Shown here piece by piece: positions 48,627-58,139 of a stretch of 64,000 nt of DNA (the first letter of the stretch is position 1; every line of letters begins with the position of its first letter). Source of the stretch: Thamnaconus septentrionalis (Eukaryota; Chordata; Actinopteri; Tetraodontiformes; Monacanthidae); assembly GCA_009823395.1 (NCBI GenBank), contig CM020501.1, forward strand, positions 1,490,861 through 1,554,860, in the 5' to 3' direction. The notes under the pieces are model-generated. The model was not told the origin of the DNA, did no database searches, and saw only the letters and a list, made by a program, of their open reading frames with translations. A program made the translations under genes and the position numbers.

Positions 48627-48835
48627 GTTCATTACTAAACGGCGCCCACTGGTGTTGCCAGGAAGCCGTTTCTCACTATTAATTATTCATATCTTATTGG
48701 TGGGCTCCAATACTCAGGTGAGGGCGGCCCGCCGCTGATGGAGCGCCTCATTTCCAGGCTTAATGGCGGCCCGGCCCGTGGATTAGCGAGCGGCCGGGAT
48801 CAATCACTGGCGGCGGCGGCGGCGGCGGCTCGTAT
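48623..48835. promoter_or_regulatory. candidate conserved non-coding element
   Basis: Immediately after the GA repeat: GGCGTTCATTACTAAACGG, TTCTCACTATTAATTATTCATATC (TAATTA core), ATTGGTGGGC (CCAAT), then GGCTTAATGGCGG, CGTGGATTAGCGAGC and GGGATCAATCACTGG before a GGC run. It also has CCCACTGGTGTTGCCAGG, a weak CTCF-like word. Confidence 0.48.
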
Positions 48836-49278
48836 CTGTCTTGCTTTGTGTTTCCACCGCTGTTGTGAGTTTTTTATTTTCTCTTCATCTTTCCGAGCCG
48901 TCGCTCTGGGTAGAGCTTCCCGCGATCGTTGCGTCTCATCAGCAATTTATGAAGTTATTTTTTTGGGGGGAGGGTGGAGGGGAGTGGGGTCAGAGGTCAT
49001 AAAAGAAGGCTAGTGAGGTTAGCGAGGCCTCAGGTTAGCGCTGCTCGCTGGAATTTTCTGTCCCACCTCTGCAAATGAAAGCCGACTCAGAAATGAAGCA
49101 GGTTTTAGCAGTGGCCAGGCTAGGCTAGCCTAGGCTAGGCTAACCGGATGCCTCACCACTCAGATTGTTTTTCATATGACCAGAAAAATAACTGCGTATG
49201 GTGGCAGCAGGTTGTGAGGTTCCCACCTGGTGTTCCACTGGGATGAAAGCACGCTGGCTGAACACACACACGCGCTGA
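48836..49278. other. unassigned; GGCTA pentamers
   Basis: Unique DNA, with AGGTTAGCG words at 49014-49042 and overlapping GGCTA/TAGCC units at 49118-49145 that are nearly palindromic. Confidence 0.45.
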
Positions 49279-49420
49279 ACACATAGACACACACACACAC
49301 ACACACACACGAGGCAGAGGCGCCAGGCTAAAGCTAGCATGGTGGCTAAACTAAAAATGTGTATTTTTTTCCCCCAATTTGAGCCCCTTTAAAAAAAAAA
49401 AAAAAAAAAAAAGCTCAGAA
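49279..49420. repeat. (CA)12 and A22 run
   Basis: (CA)n at 49287-49310, unique DNA and an A run at 49391-49412. Confidence 0.85.
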
Positions 49421-49440
49421 CATTACAACAAATCCCACCG
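49419..49440 (-). repeat. 22-nt exact match to the SINE at 53.3 kb
   Basis: The bases here are identical to 53432-53453, the region corresponding to the B-box side of the tRNA-like head. Little else matches, so this may be a SINE scrap or a chance-preserved word. Confidence 0.4.
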
Positions 49441-49475
49441 GCTGCAACTGCAACGACAACACGCTGTGGATTGTT

Positions 49476-49478
<3 letters not shown>

Positions 49479-49519
<41 letters not shown>

Positions 49520-49567
49520 CCATTAGGTTACAGATGAAAGAGCTCCACCTGTTCTCTCTCTTCCCCT

Positions 49568-49607
<40 letters not shown>
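49479..49607. repeat. (CA)19 and (CA)19
   Basis: CA units at 49479-49516 and 49569-49607, separated by 52 bp. Confidence 0.95.
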
Positions 49608-49610
<3 letters not shown>

Positions 49611-50141
49611 CAGACAGACACAGGAGGCCAATGAGGTCATACAAACTGCACCCATCATGCATGCTCGCCGCTCGCCGGCCACAATTTGGGGGCCTTTAAC
49701 AAAAAAAAGGGAGGGGGGGCTGGGGGGAGTAAAAGGTCAGCCACGTTAGTCAGATTGCACTCGACAAATTCTAAAAAGGCTCGCCGGCCACGCCGAGCGT
49801 CTTCCCCTGCAACGTAATTAGCCCCCCAACTCACCCCCCCGCCCCCTGAGCTATCAGGCCGTCCCGTAGCCCCCAAAAAAAGGGAAAAAAATGAAAAACC
49901 TTTCACCTCTGTTCCCCTCCTCCCCTCTCCATCCCTCCATTCCCCCATCAGCCCCCGCCACCACCTCCAAACCGGCTGCAGATGCGGCCGGGGCGGCGGC
50001 GGGCGCATAAATTAGTCATCAGCATTAGCATTAGCATGAGGCCGTGGCGGTGGCGGCGGCGCCCAGCGCCAACTGCTCTCCGGACGGCCGTGAAAGGTCA
50101 TGTTTTGATGACTGAATGCCACACAGGCACCTTGGCTCCCC
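49608..50141. other. unassigned unique sequence
   Basis: C-rich and G-rich runs, A runs near 49875, and AATTAGTCATCAGCATTAGCATTAGC at 50011-50036 (a tandem GCATTA word). No gene. Confidence 0.4.
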
Positions 50142-50188
50142 GAGGGGGGGGGGAGGGGAAGGAGGGGGGGGAGGGGGGGGGGGGGGGC
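50142..50188 (+). repeat. long G-run cluster
   Basis: G9, GGGG, G8, G16-type runs separated by A or AA: strong G-quadruplex potential on plus. Confidence 0.75.
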
Positions 50189-50344
50189 TCCCCAGGTGCA
50201 CGTGAAAGGTTAAAAATTACCTTACCCGCCCCCCTCGGCCCGCTGCCACCACCGCTAACGCAGCCGCCGCCTGTCTCCGGTGGAGGAAATAATTAGGGGC
50301 TTTTTGAGGGAGCGGCGGCGACGGCAACGGCTGTCACATGACAG

Positions 50345-50360
50345 AGCGCCACCTAATGGT
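50345..50360 (-). promoter_or_regulatory. CTCF-like motif
   Basis: AGCGCCACCTAATGG is the complement of CCATTAGGTGGCGCT, one change from CCASYAGRTGGC plus the GCT extension. Confidence 0.5.
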
Positions 50361-50639
50361 AGTATCAGGGGAAGAGTCGACCGCCCGTCACTCTCCTGAC
50401 AGGACAAATGAGCATAATGGCGGCTGCTGTTGGCCCCCACCTCACCTCACCCTCCCTCGCATCACCCACCCAGCCCTCACCCACTCTTCCTGTTTTAGGA
50501 TGGGGAGGGTGGGGAGGGTGGAGGGTGGGGGCGCGGGGTGGGGGGGGTGAAATGGCAGCGCCTGAGCGGAATAACACGAGGACGTTAACCTTTTCCGTGA
50601 ATCTGTTAACACGTGTAGGAGTGCTGCTGCTTAAGAGGA

Positions 50640-50825
50640 GAAGGGGGGGGGGAGGGGGAGGAGGAGGAGGAGGAAAAGCAGGAGAAGGGGACAAGGAGGA
50701 GAGGAGGAGGAGGAGGAGGAGGAGGGGGAGGAGGAGGTGAAGGAAGAGAGGGCGGAGGAGGAAGAGGGGGAGGAAGAGGAGGAGAAGGATGGGGAGGAAG
50801 AGGAGGGAGGAGGAGGGGAAGGCGC
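50640..50825. repeat. (GGA)n purine array
   Basis: G10 then GGAGGAGGAGGAAAAGC and GAGGAGG steps for about 180 nt. Confidence 0.9.
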
Positions 50826-50837
50826 AAGCCTCCGCTG

Positions 50838-50853
50838 CCACTAGGTGGTGCTG
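50838..50853 (+). promoter_or_regulatory. CTCF-like motif
   Basis: CCACTAGGTGGTGCTG fits CCASYAGRKGG exactly, with T replacing C after GG. Confidence 0.5.
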
Positions 50854-50877
50854 AATCCCCCGCAGCACTGGCCCTTT

Positions 50878-50985
50878 AAGACGGTGACGATCAAGAAATC
50901 GATCACAGCTTTGGCTGATTTAGCAACAATGCTAGCGGTTAAAAAGAACGATGCTCAAAAATCTTCAAGAGAGCAATAATGGTCA
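50878..50985. promoter_or_regulatory. candidate regulatory island
   Basis: CGATCAAGAAATCGATCAC, GCTTTGGCTGATTTAGC, AACAATGCTAGCGG: unique block with SOX-like AACAATG. It lies beside the preceding CTCF-like word. Confidence 0.35.
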
Positions 50986-51239
50986 GGTGACTCGCTCAGC
51001 ATGCCAGCCCCCATCCCCCCCACCTCTCAATCAGCCTCCCCCGCACCACCACCACCCCCCACCCAGCGGAGTCGCACGCCAAAGCGACGCTAATCCTTCC
51101 CGCGGCGCGCTAACGGAGGTGCGGCGGGCGGCGACCATTAACATAACAAACTTAAATGCCCCCAGCCCCCTCCCCCCAACCCCCCGTATAAATAATAAGC
51201 TTGTGCCCAGAGAGAGAGAGCGAGAGCGGGCGGGCGAGT

Positions 51240-51350
51240 GAGCGGATGCCGCTGACACTGTTTAGGCAGCGACTCCAACATCTGTTTATGAGCACTTTGG
51301 CTAATGATATCATCCGATATCATTAACTGTGGCAGTGAGCGCCGCAGCAG
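51240..51350. promoter_or_regulatory. candidate conserved non-coding element with 10-bp homeodomain palindrome
   Basis: ACACTGTTTAGGCAGCG, ACATCTGTTTATGAGC and, at 51302-51325, TAATGATATC, ATCC, GATATCATTA: perfect 10-bp arms around four bases, with TAAT/ATTA cores at the outer ends. It is followed by ACTGTGGCAGTG (RUNX-like TGTGG). Confidence 0.52.
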
Positions 51351-51464
51351 CAGCAGGTGCAGCTGTTTAAACCCCCCCCCCGCCCCGCGCTCCTCCCCCT
51401 CCCCCTCCCACCCTCCCTGAACACATACACACACACACACTTAAAAAGTCTTTCACAGTCTCCT
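51351..51464. other. C-rich run and short CA repeat
   Basis: C9 and CCCTCC steps at 51370-51415 and (CA)7 at 51427-51440. Confidence 0.6.
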
Positions 51465-52345
51465 CCAGCAGCCGCAGCCTCCTCCTCTTTCTCCCTCTCC
51501 TCCCCCTCCTCTTTCTCCTCCTCCTTCTCCTCTTCCCCCTCCTCCTCCTCCTGTTCTTCCTCTCCCCCTCCTCCTCCTTCCCATCTTCCTCCTCCTCCTC
51601 CTGTTCTTCCTTTTCCCCACCTCCTCCTCCTCCTCTCCTCCTCCTCCTCTTGTTCTCCCTCTCCTCCCCTCCTCTTCCTCCTCCTCCTTCTCCTCCTTCC
51701 CGTCCTTCTCCTCCTGTTCTTCCTCTCCCCCCTCCTCCTCCTTCCCATCTTCCTCCTCCTCCTCCTGTTCTTCCTTTTCCCCCCACCTCCTCCTCCTTCT
51801 CCTCTTCCTCCTCCTTCTCCTCCTGTTCTTCCTCTCCCCCTCCTCCTCCTTCCCATCTTCCTCCTCCTCCTCCTGTTCTTCCTTTCCCCCCACCTCCTCC
51901 TCCTTCCCGTCTTCCTCCTCCTCCTCTTGTTCTCCCTCTCCTCCCCCTCCTCTTTCTCCTCCTCCTTCTCCTCTTCCTCGTCCTTCTCCTCCTGTTCTTC
52001 CTCTCCCCCTCCTCCTCCTTTCCGTCTTCCTCCTCCTCCTCCTGTTCTCCCTCTCCTCCCCCTCCTCTTTCTCCTCCTCCTCCCCCTGTTCTTCCTCTCC
52101 CCCTCCTCCTCCTTCCCATCTCCCTCTTCCTCCTCCTTTTCTTCCTTTTTCCCTCCTCCTCCTCCTCCTTCCCGTCTTCCTCCTCCTCCTCCTGTTCTCC
52201 CTCTCCTCCACCTCCTCTTTCTCCTCCTCCTTCTCCTCTTCCTCCTCCTCCTCCTCCTGTTCTTCCTCTCCCCCCTCCTCCTCCTCCTTCCCGTCTTCCT
52301 CCTCCTCCTCTTGTTCTCCCTCTCCTCCTCCTCTTCCTCCTCACC
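51465..52345. repeat. 0.9-kb pyrimidine minisatellite
   Basis: C/T-rich plus strand. The unit CTCCTCCTCCTGTTCTTCC or TCTTGTTCTCCCTCTCCTCC recurs about 17 times with CCCATCTTCC/CCCGTCTTCC spacers, roughly every 40-60 bp. Long frames open on both strands are by-products. It resembles the 4.4-kb array in composition but not in unit. Confidence 0.93.
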
Positions 52346-52440
52346 AAACGGCAAACCGTTCATTAGGACAATTTTCCAAAACGACAAAATAAAAAAAAGA
52401 GGGAGAAAAAAGGGGGGTGAGATGAAATAAATAAATAACT

Positions 52441-52456
52441 CAGCGCCCCCTGTGAT
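52441..52456 (-). promoter_or_regulatory. CTCF-like motif
   Basis: CAGCGCCCCCTGTGAT, complement of TCACAGGGGGCGCTG, has the full core CAGGGGGCGCT. Confidence 0.5.
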
Positions 52457-52829
52457 TTCAATCTGTATATCACCTGTAATTGTAGTTTTTAAGCCGCGGC
52501 TCTGATTCCATACATTTATCAGCTGCAGCGCCGGATTCACGCCTCCTCCCGCAGCCACCGCCAGCTGCAGGGACTGTTTTTAGACCAGGGGTAGGGGTGG
52601 GAGGGGCTTTCTGGGCCTTCACTCCATCGATGCACCCCTCACCCGACTCACCCCACTACCCCCACACTCCCAGCTGTTTAGATGCTGCAAATTATGAAAA
52701 ACTATTGAAATTGTCATAACGCGAACCCTTCTCCTGACCAGGTCACCCCTTTTGAATTTTTGTTGTTATTGTTTTTTGGGGGTTTTTTTGGAGGGGTGGG
52801 TGGCGGGGGAGGGGGGGGGCGGTCAGGGT
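52457..52829. other. unassigned, with a weak island
   Basis: ATCTGTATATCACCTGTAATTGTAG and CATACATTTATCAGCTGCAG at 52462-52530 are repeat-free and enhancer-like; the rest is C-rich, T-rich and G-rich DNA. Confidence 0.35.
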
Positions 52830-52973
52830 TAGGGCGTTAACTCAAACTCCAACTCAAACTTCAGCAGCCCTAATATATATATATATATATATATACATAT
52901 ATATATACATATATATACATATACACACACATATATATGTATACATATATATATATACATATAGATATATTTG

Positions 52974-53030
<57 letters not shown>

Positions 53031-53120
53031 TATATATATACATATATATATACATACATATATATATATATATATATTAAGGCTGTTGAAGTTTGAGCCG
53101 GAGTTTGAGTTAACGCGCTA
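52830..53120. mobile_element. (TA)n array inside 44-bp inverted repeats (MITE-like)
   Basis: Left arm 52830-52873 (TAGGGCGTTAACTCAAACTC...CAGCAGCCCTAA) and right arm 53077-53120 match as inverted repeats at 39 of 44 positions. The TTAACGCG...GGCTGTT words are typical of teleost hAT-like ends. Everything between, about 200 bp, is (TA)n with ACAT steps. The sequence after the right arm (to 53180) has further TTAACGCG words, so the right side may be part of a longer, broken element. Confidence 0.68.
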
Positions 53121-53340
53121 AAAACACCTGAACTCAAACTCCTTTTAACAGCACTAATTTCTTTAACGCGTGATTAACGCCTGGTACACACCGGAAGCGC
53201 TGCAAAGTGGCCCGTCAACAAAATTTGCGCTCAAGCCGCAGCCTCCTGTTCCAACAACTCCCTCTGCTTGCTCCGTGTGGTGCATGCGTTAGGCCGGGTT
53301 CACTGTCTGTCTGTCTGTGGAACGGAGCCCGCTTCCTTTC
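53121..53340. other. relic-like sequence, unassigned
   Basis: CTTTAACGCGTGATTAACGC and GGTACACACCGGAAGCG resemble transposon ends, but I cannot define an element. CTGT repeats at 53303-53318. Confidence 0.4.
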
Positions 53341-53508
53341 AAATGGTAAATGGACTGTATTTATATAGTGCTTTTCCAGCACCTTCACGGTACCCCAAAG
53401 CGCTTCACCCATTGGGAGCAATTTAGGGTTAAACATTACAACAAATCCCACCGCCAACCTTTCGGTCATTGGACAACCCGCTCTACCTCCTGAGCCACAG
53501 TCGCCCCC
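53341..53508 (-). mobile_element. tRNA-headed SINE with LINE-like tail
   Basis: On the minus strand it begins GACTGTGGCTCAGGAGGTAGAGC, a tRNA-like A-box region. The degenerate B-box part GGTTGGCGGTGGGATTTG follows, then the tail GAAGCGCTTTGGGGTACC...AGCACTATATAAATACAG and TCCATTTACCATTT. Head and tail are those of a SINE very common in percomorph fish; its name is not certain to me. A tail-only remnant lies at 38103-38147. Confidence 0.8.
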
Positions 53509-53818
53509 TAAGCCCTTGTTAACCAATGGTGTCGCTCACGCCAGACCCGAAGTGGCGCGCACCTCCACGGCCAGCTCGAGCCGTGCAGCAATCGTTTCGG
53601 CCTCTGCTCTATTGTGTGCGCGAGCCACAAGCGATCCGCTTCAAGGTGGACAGGAAGTCACTCAAAGAAACACGAGAGAATACGGTTCATTTTCAAAATA
53701 AAGCAATTTTCAAAATATAATGCCGTGATTGACAAAATGCAATCATATTTGTGTACGTTATATTTGTCAGTATCTAGTATCAGAGTGTGAGAGAGATTAA
53801 ACAAACAAACATACAAAC
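53509..53818. other. unassigned unique sequence
   Basis: GC-rich then AT-rich unique DNA; no gene or defined repeat. Confidence 0.4.
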
Positions 53819-54090
53819 TAGGGCTGCAAGATATTAGGAAAACATGCGATATGCGATAATGCTGTTGTGTGTTGCGATAACAAAATGACTTGCGATAAAT
53901 AAGCAGACTTAAGTATACAGTGTTCATTTCTTTCTGCTTTGGATTTGCTGGTAACATAAACTACAGACAATGAGCAGCCTATGCAGACACTGAAAAAAAA
54001 CAATATCCAATGTTTCCTTTCCAACAACATGTTTTTATTGTAAGAACTGCACCTGGCAGCAGCTGCTATAAAGACACTGTCCCAACGACA
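53819..54090 (+). mobile_element. hAT-like element fragment
   Basis: TAGGGCTGCAAGATATTAGG followed by ATGCGATATGCGATAATG, GTTGCGATAACAAAATG and TTGCGATAAATAAG is the start of a common teleost hAT-derived repeat. The right terminus is not found, so the end is approximate. Confidence 0.6.
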
Positions 54091-54149
54091 AAAATTTCCG
54101 TATACCAGTGTTTGTAGGTCCCTAGCACGTAGTGCTCACTGCGTACAAG

Positions 54150-54263
54150 AGTATATACATACATAAATGTATGTATGTATGTATGTATGTATGCATATAT
54201 ATATAAACATATATACGTATAAATATACATATACACATATATATGTGTGTGTGTATATAAACA

Positions 54264-54295
<32 letters not shown>

Positions 54296-54372
54296 AACAT
54301 ATACACATATAAACATATATATACATATATATATATATACACGTGTGTGTGTGTGTGTATTTTTGTGTGTGT
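54150..54372. repeat. TATG / TA / TG compound repeat
   Basis: (TATG)n at 54168-54192, (TA)n with ACAT steps to 54335, then (GT)n at 54343-54376. Confidence 0.92.
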
Positions 54373-54968
54373 GTTTTTTAGTTACTAAAGGAGGTCCCTG
54401 CCGGAAAGATTGTAGAAAAGTTGTTCTTAATTAACTGGTATGACTGGGTATATGCACCAACACATGCACACACACACCCACACACTCCTAGCTGTTCTCT
54501 AAACATTCATTACTTAAGACACAGGAGGCCAGAAAGCCGCTTCTTCCTCCTCCTCCTCCTCGTGCCTCCCACCTCCGGCCACTAGGCAAGCTCGGCGACC
54601 CCGGGGCCACTCCCCCTCCCTCCTCCTTCTCCTCTTCCTCCTCCTCGGCCCTTTCCCTCCTCATCCTTCCCTGGGCTGGTCGTCTTCAGCCGTGGTGGGA
54701 GTCATGGGCAGAGACAGCGGTGCCCCCCCTCCAGCCAGGATCAAACTCCCCGGACCCCCCTGGAACTCCCTGGGGCCCCCCCTGGACTCCCCCTAATTCT
54801 CTGTGACTCTGATGGCTGGCGAGTGTTTCCCGCCGTTGGAGGGGCTTCAGCTGCACTTCATCTCATCGTCAACAAACAACTTTAACCAGCTTTTTTTTTT
54901 CTTTTTGTTTTTTAGTGTCAACTGGCAACACAGAGGCTAAGGTAGGGAGGAGGTTCCAACGCTTACAT
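54373..54968. other. unassigned with CCT runs
   Basis: Short CA-rich and CCT-rich runs (54461-54488; 54548-54565; 54610-54660) and ordinary GC-rich DNA containing CCACTAGGCAAGC. No exon is supportable. Confidence 0.4.
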
Positions 54969-54984
54969 CGCCCCCTGTTGGTGG
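54969..54984 (-). promoter_or_regulatory. CTCF-like motif
   Basis: CGCCCCCTGTTGGTGG is the complement of CCACCAACAGGGGGCG, matching the core with the full G run. Confidence 0.52.
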
Positions 54985-55267
54985 AAATAATGAATTGCGT
55001 GCCAAAGCTTAGCTTAGCCCAGGGGCTGACCATCCGCGGCTCTTCTGCGCCTCTGCAGTGGCTCCCTTTGGCGTTGACAAAAAAACAACCTAATAACATG
55101 GAAATACATTTGCACCATTTTTATGGCCCTGTTTACAAGAAGAGGACATTTTTTTGAAACCGAGCGTGTAAATACAAGCATTTGAAAAAAAAAAAAAACT
55201 ATTACACAAAGCCATCTCCAAAAATATGCGCATGTATACAGAAACGCTGGAAAGTACTTATGCCAGG
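54985..55267. other. unassigned unique sequence
   Basis: Ordinary DNA with an A13 run at 55185-55197. No gene. Confidence 0.4.
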
Positions 55268-55282
55268 CCTTAGGTGGCGCTG
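55268..55282 (+). promoter_or_regulatory. CTCF-like motif
   Basis: CCTTAGGTGGCGCTG matches CCASYAGRTGGCGCT with one missing base at the S position. It faces the motif at 54969. Confidence 0.48.
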
Positions 55283-55449
55283 TGGTTTTGCTGCCTGAAG
55301 GCAGAAGAAGAAGAAGCACTGGAGCCCAGTGTATTTACAGAAGTAGCAGCTCGCTAACATAGCATTGCGAAGACGGCAAAGAATGCACAGAAATAGACGG
55401 TATGGATATATATATAGATATACATATATAAATATACATAGATATATAT

Positions 55450-56158
55450 TAGGGCTGGGCAAGTTAATGCGTTATTATCTCGTTTAGTCATTTATTTATA
55501 AACGCCAACAATTATTTTAACGCATGCTGCTCACGTGCTGTGGGAGCCGTGACTCAGGGATGGGCGATATATCGGCGTTTGCGATATATCGTCAAAAATA
55601 AATTTACCGCGGTAAGAATATGTCATCTCGCGGTAATAACGATAAAATCTGGTTGATGACGTAATTACGTACGCAACGCACTTGCTGCTGGCAGCCGGCA
55701 GCTCAATTCCAGAAATTATCGTGATAAAACTTTTAGTCCATATCGCCCATCCCTAGCCATGAGTTTCTAACGTTTATATTTGTGAGTGCACTTCTTTGAC
55801 ACCTGGGTAGGGGGTGTGTGTGTCACTGTGGGGTGTAGCCACAACGCTATTTAATGACATTCACCTGTGTGCCTCGGATGGCTTGGTGTGGTGGGGTGAG
55901 CGTCGGAGGTCATTGTGATAAAGAATAAAGTTAATAAAAAATAACCTTCGTTTAGCCCACCGCAGTTTATTTATTTATCGATCACCAGTTAGCCGCAATA
56001 CGTGCTTTTATTTTGTAAAAGTGTGTTGCTGGCTGCTGCGGAACCAGAAAGGAAAAGACTTCGTTAAACAGAACATTAAAATAAAAGTGCACTATACACT
56101 TCTTTTAAATTCATTATTGGATTTTGCGTATACAGTGTGATTAATCGCGATTAATCAG
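55450..56158 (+). mobile_element. hAT-like element carrying a nested MITE
   Basis: Starts TAGGGCTGGGCAAGTTAATG and near its other side has GTGTGATTAATCGCGATTAATC, both typical sub-terminal words of a teleost hAT family whose full end is AGCCCTA. The expected right terminus is missing: sequence passes directly into a (TA)n array. A separate MITE sits inside at 55555-55756. Confidence 0.6.
55555..55756. mobile_element. nested hAT MITE, 202 bp
   Basis: Ends are the perfect 15-bp inverted repeat AGGGATGGGCGATAT. Flanks AGCCGTGACT and AGCCATGAGT agree at 8 of 10 positions, as an aged 8-bp-type hAT duplication. The interior holds GCGATATATCG palindromes and CGCGGTAATAACG words. No coding capacity. 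Confidence 0.82.
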
Positions 56159-56191
56159 TATATACATATATATGTATATATATATATACGT

Positions 56192-56270
<79 letters not shown>
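56158..56270. repeat. (TA)n microsatellite
   Basis: TA units with a few ACAT/GTAT steps at the left, then uninterrupted. Confidence 0.95.
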
Positions 56271-56274
<4 letters not shown>

Positions 56275-56679
56275 CGAATGTTACCGTGTAAATTTGCTGT
56301 AGAAATATGTGATATGTGCGGCACAGGAAGTTACAGAAAAGTTTGGTCCTTATTCTGCCTCTGCTCGCCTCCTAATGAGGGGGTCTGGAGGGGGTTTGTC
56401 AGCTCCAGGGCCTCAAATCGGCAGAGCTAGTTAGCGTTAGCGACTCACTGACAGAGGCAGTGGCCGTCGACTGGGAGCAGCAAACAGCAGCAGAGTCGGT
56501 TCTCTTTCAAAAGAACACACAATAACGAGCCGAAAAAAAAACTTCCCATAGTAATAATATAAGAAAAGTCAGCGTTCAGAAAATCCCAAATATGGGATTA
56601 GGTGAAAGACAAAAACTGCTGCTGCTGCTGCTGCTGCCGCTGCTACAACAAGGCCTTCGAGGAGGAGGAGAAAAAAAAT
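56271..56679. other. unassigned unique sequence
   Basis: GTGTAAATTTGCTGTAG and CTCCTAATGAGGGGG lie in unique DNA, and a (CTG)n run at 56619-56640. No gene. Confidence 0.4.
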
Positions 56680-56684
56680 GCAAA

Positions 56685-57210
56685 TGTAACAAACCCATCT
56701 GACAGTAATTTGCTGTTTATTGAGTCGGCGAGCGTCTTTAAATGTGACGTTTGTTCGGAACACTGTGACATTTACGTCTTTTCCACTTTGTCTCCTTGTC
56801 AAATTAGGCCGCCACTGCCAAAGGCGCTCTGGGCACTTCCTGCCGAGAGGTCGCAAAAAAAACATATCGGAGGTGAGCTTTCTAAAAAATAAAAAAAGAG
56901 AAAAACCCTCTGGGTGGGTAGGATTTTGGTTTTCCCACCTTTTTCTTCTCTTTCAGGACAGAATTCCAAAGCTGGCCCTTTCATTCGGCATTCCGTCCCC
57001 ACCTGCCCACCGCTATCCCTATCTCGCCGCCCTAATGTATGCTAGCTGTGGCGTCAGCCGTGTTTAATTAACCGCCTGTACTTTAATACATATTCATCTT
57101 TCCCAGCGACTGATGTCCTAATTGATCCAGGCGCTTTTTAGAATTCCCTGGCAGAGGCGGAGCCGGCCGGGAATGTTAATGGGTCCGCAGGTTTTCTTTT
57201 TTACGGAGAT
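56685..57210. promoter_or_regulatory. extended candidate regulatory region
   Basis: About 500 bp almost free of simple repeats. Left part: ATGCAAATG (octamer-like), TCTGACAG (TALE), AGTAATTTGC, TGTCAAATTAGGCC. Right part: GTGTTTAATTAACCGCC, CTTTAATACATATTCATC, GTCCTAATTGATCC and GGGAATGTTAATGGG (57060-57185). A TTCTTCTCTTTCAG/G at 56940-56957 looks like a splice acceptor, but the following frame has no recognisable protein and no donor. Confidence 0.48.
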
Positions 57211-57715
57211 CTGAAAGGGGTGGGGGGGCGTGCACCTGAACTTAACAGGTCCCAGCGGTCGTGTCGCACTGCGTTTGAGGGCTTTTTTTTTGTTGTTTTT
57301 TTGTCGTTTTCTCTCTTCCTTCGTGCCGCCGCTAAATTGCACATTTAGGATTTATTAAGACGAGAAACACTTTGCAGACGACGAGCGACGAGCGAGCAGC
57401 GGCGGCGGCGGCGCACCAGCGTGGCCCGAGGCTACTGAGTAATGAGGCGTCTCGGCGGAGGCTCCACCGCTAACACCACTAACACCGTCAGCCCCCCAAC
57501 CCACCCCTCCCGACTACACCTCATGACCCCCCCCACTCCCTTCACCCCTCCCTCCCAGCCGATGTCACATCATAGCAGCTCCTTTCAAAGCACATACACA
57601 CAAAAAAGCAAAAAAGACCCCGCCCCCCCACCCCCCACCACCACCACCACCCCGACGTCTGATAAATGATTAAGCACGCGGGCAACACGTGCAAACACTG
57701 TGGTGGCGGCGTTGG
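57211..57715. other. unassigned, with GGC and CCA runs
   Basis: T-rich and CpG-rich DNA, (GGC)n at 57402-57414, C-rich DNA at 57490-57560 and CCACCA at 57635-57650. No gene. Confidence 0.4.
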
Positions 57716-57980
57716 GTTTGACACGGCGCATATTTCCCCCTTTTGTTTTATTCATCACCCATTTTTGTGATTTTTGTCCTTCTGCCTCCCCACCACCTCC
57801 CCTCCCCCACCCCACCCCACTTTATTTCGCTACACATGGAAATATTAAAGAGCCATTTGTTGTGCGAGCGATCGCGATCTCCTCTGATTTCCTGCCGTCA
57901 GGACCACCGCCGCCGCCCCCCCGCCGGACCCCAATCTAGCCACCGAAACAGCCGCCGTGCCGATAAATAAATCATGTGGC
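57716..57980. promoter_or_regulatory. candidate regulatory island
   Basis: GGCGCATATTTCCCCC, TTTTATTCATCACCC, then after a C-rich stretch AAATATTAAAGAGCCATTTG, GCGAGCGATCGCGATC (near-palindromic) and GATAAATAAATCATGTGG. Repeat content is low apart from the C-rich middle. Confidence 0.38.
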
Positions 57981-57986
57981 AGGCCG

Positions 57987-58012
<26 letters not shown>
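57987..58012. repeat. (CA)13 microsatellite
   Basis: Uninterrupted CA units. Confidence 0.94.
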
Positions 58013-58017
<5 letters not shown>

Positions 58018-58139
58018 TAGAGTGCAAAAAGGATAAAGTTGAGGCATCGACACGGTGGCCTACAGCTGCCGTCCTGCGTCTTTTGTGTGGCGGCTTTGAT
58101 GTGAGGACCAATCAATGGCTGAGCAAAGTTGCCAGATTA

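Noticed and set aside
51323..52558. Several 240-410-codon Glu/Arg/Gly-rich frames on both strands
   Set aside because: Products of the TCC/GGA minisatellite; six-frame openness is a property of the repeat.
52824..52834. Telomere-like GGGTTAGGG
   Set aside because: Only one and a half repeat units; it overlaps the arm of the MITE-like inverted repeat.
56940..57060. Possible exon after a TTCTTCTCTTTCAG acceptor-like word
   Set aside because: The frame that follows has no recognisable protein similarity and no convincing donor; the block fits a regulatory element better.
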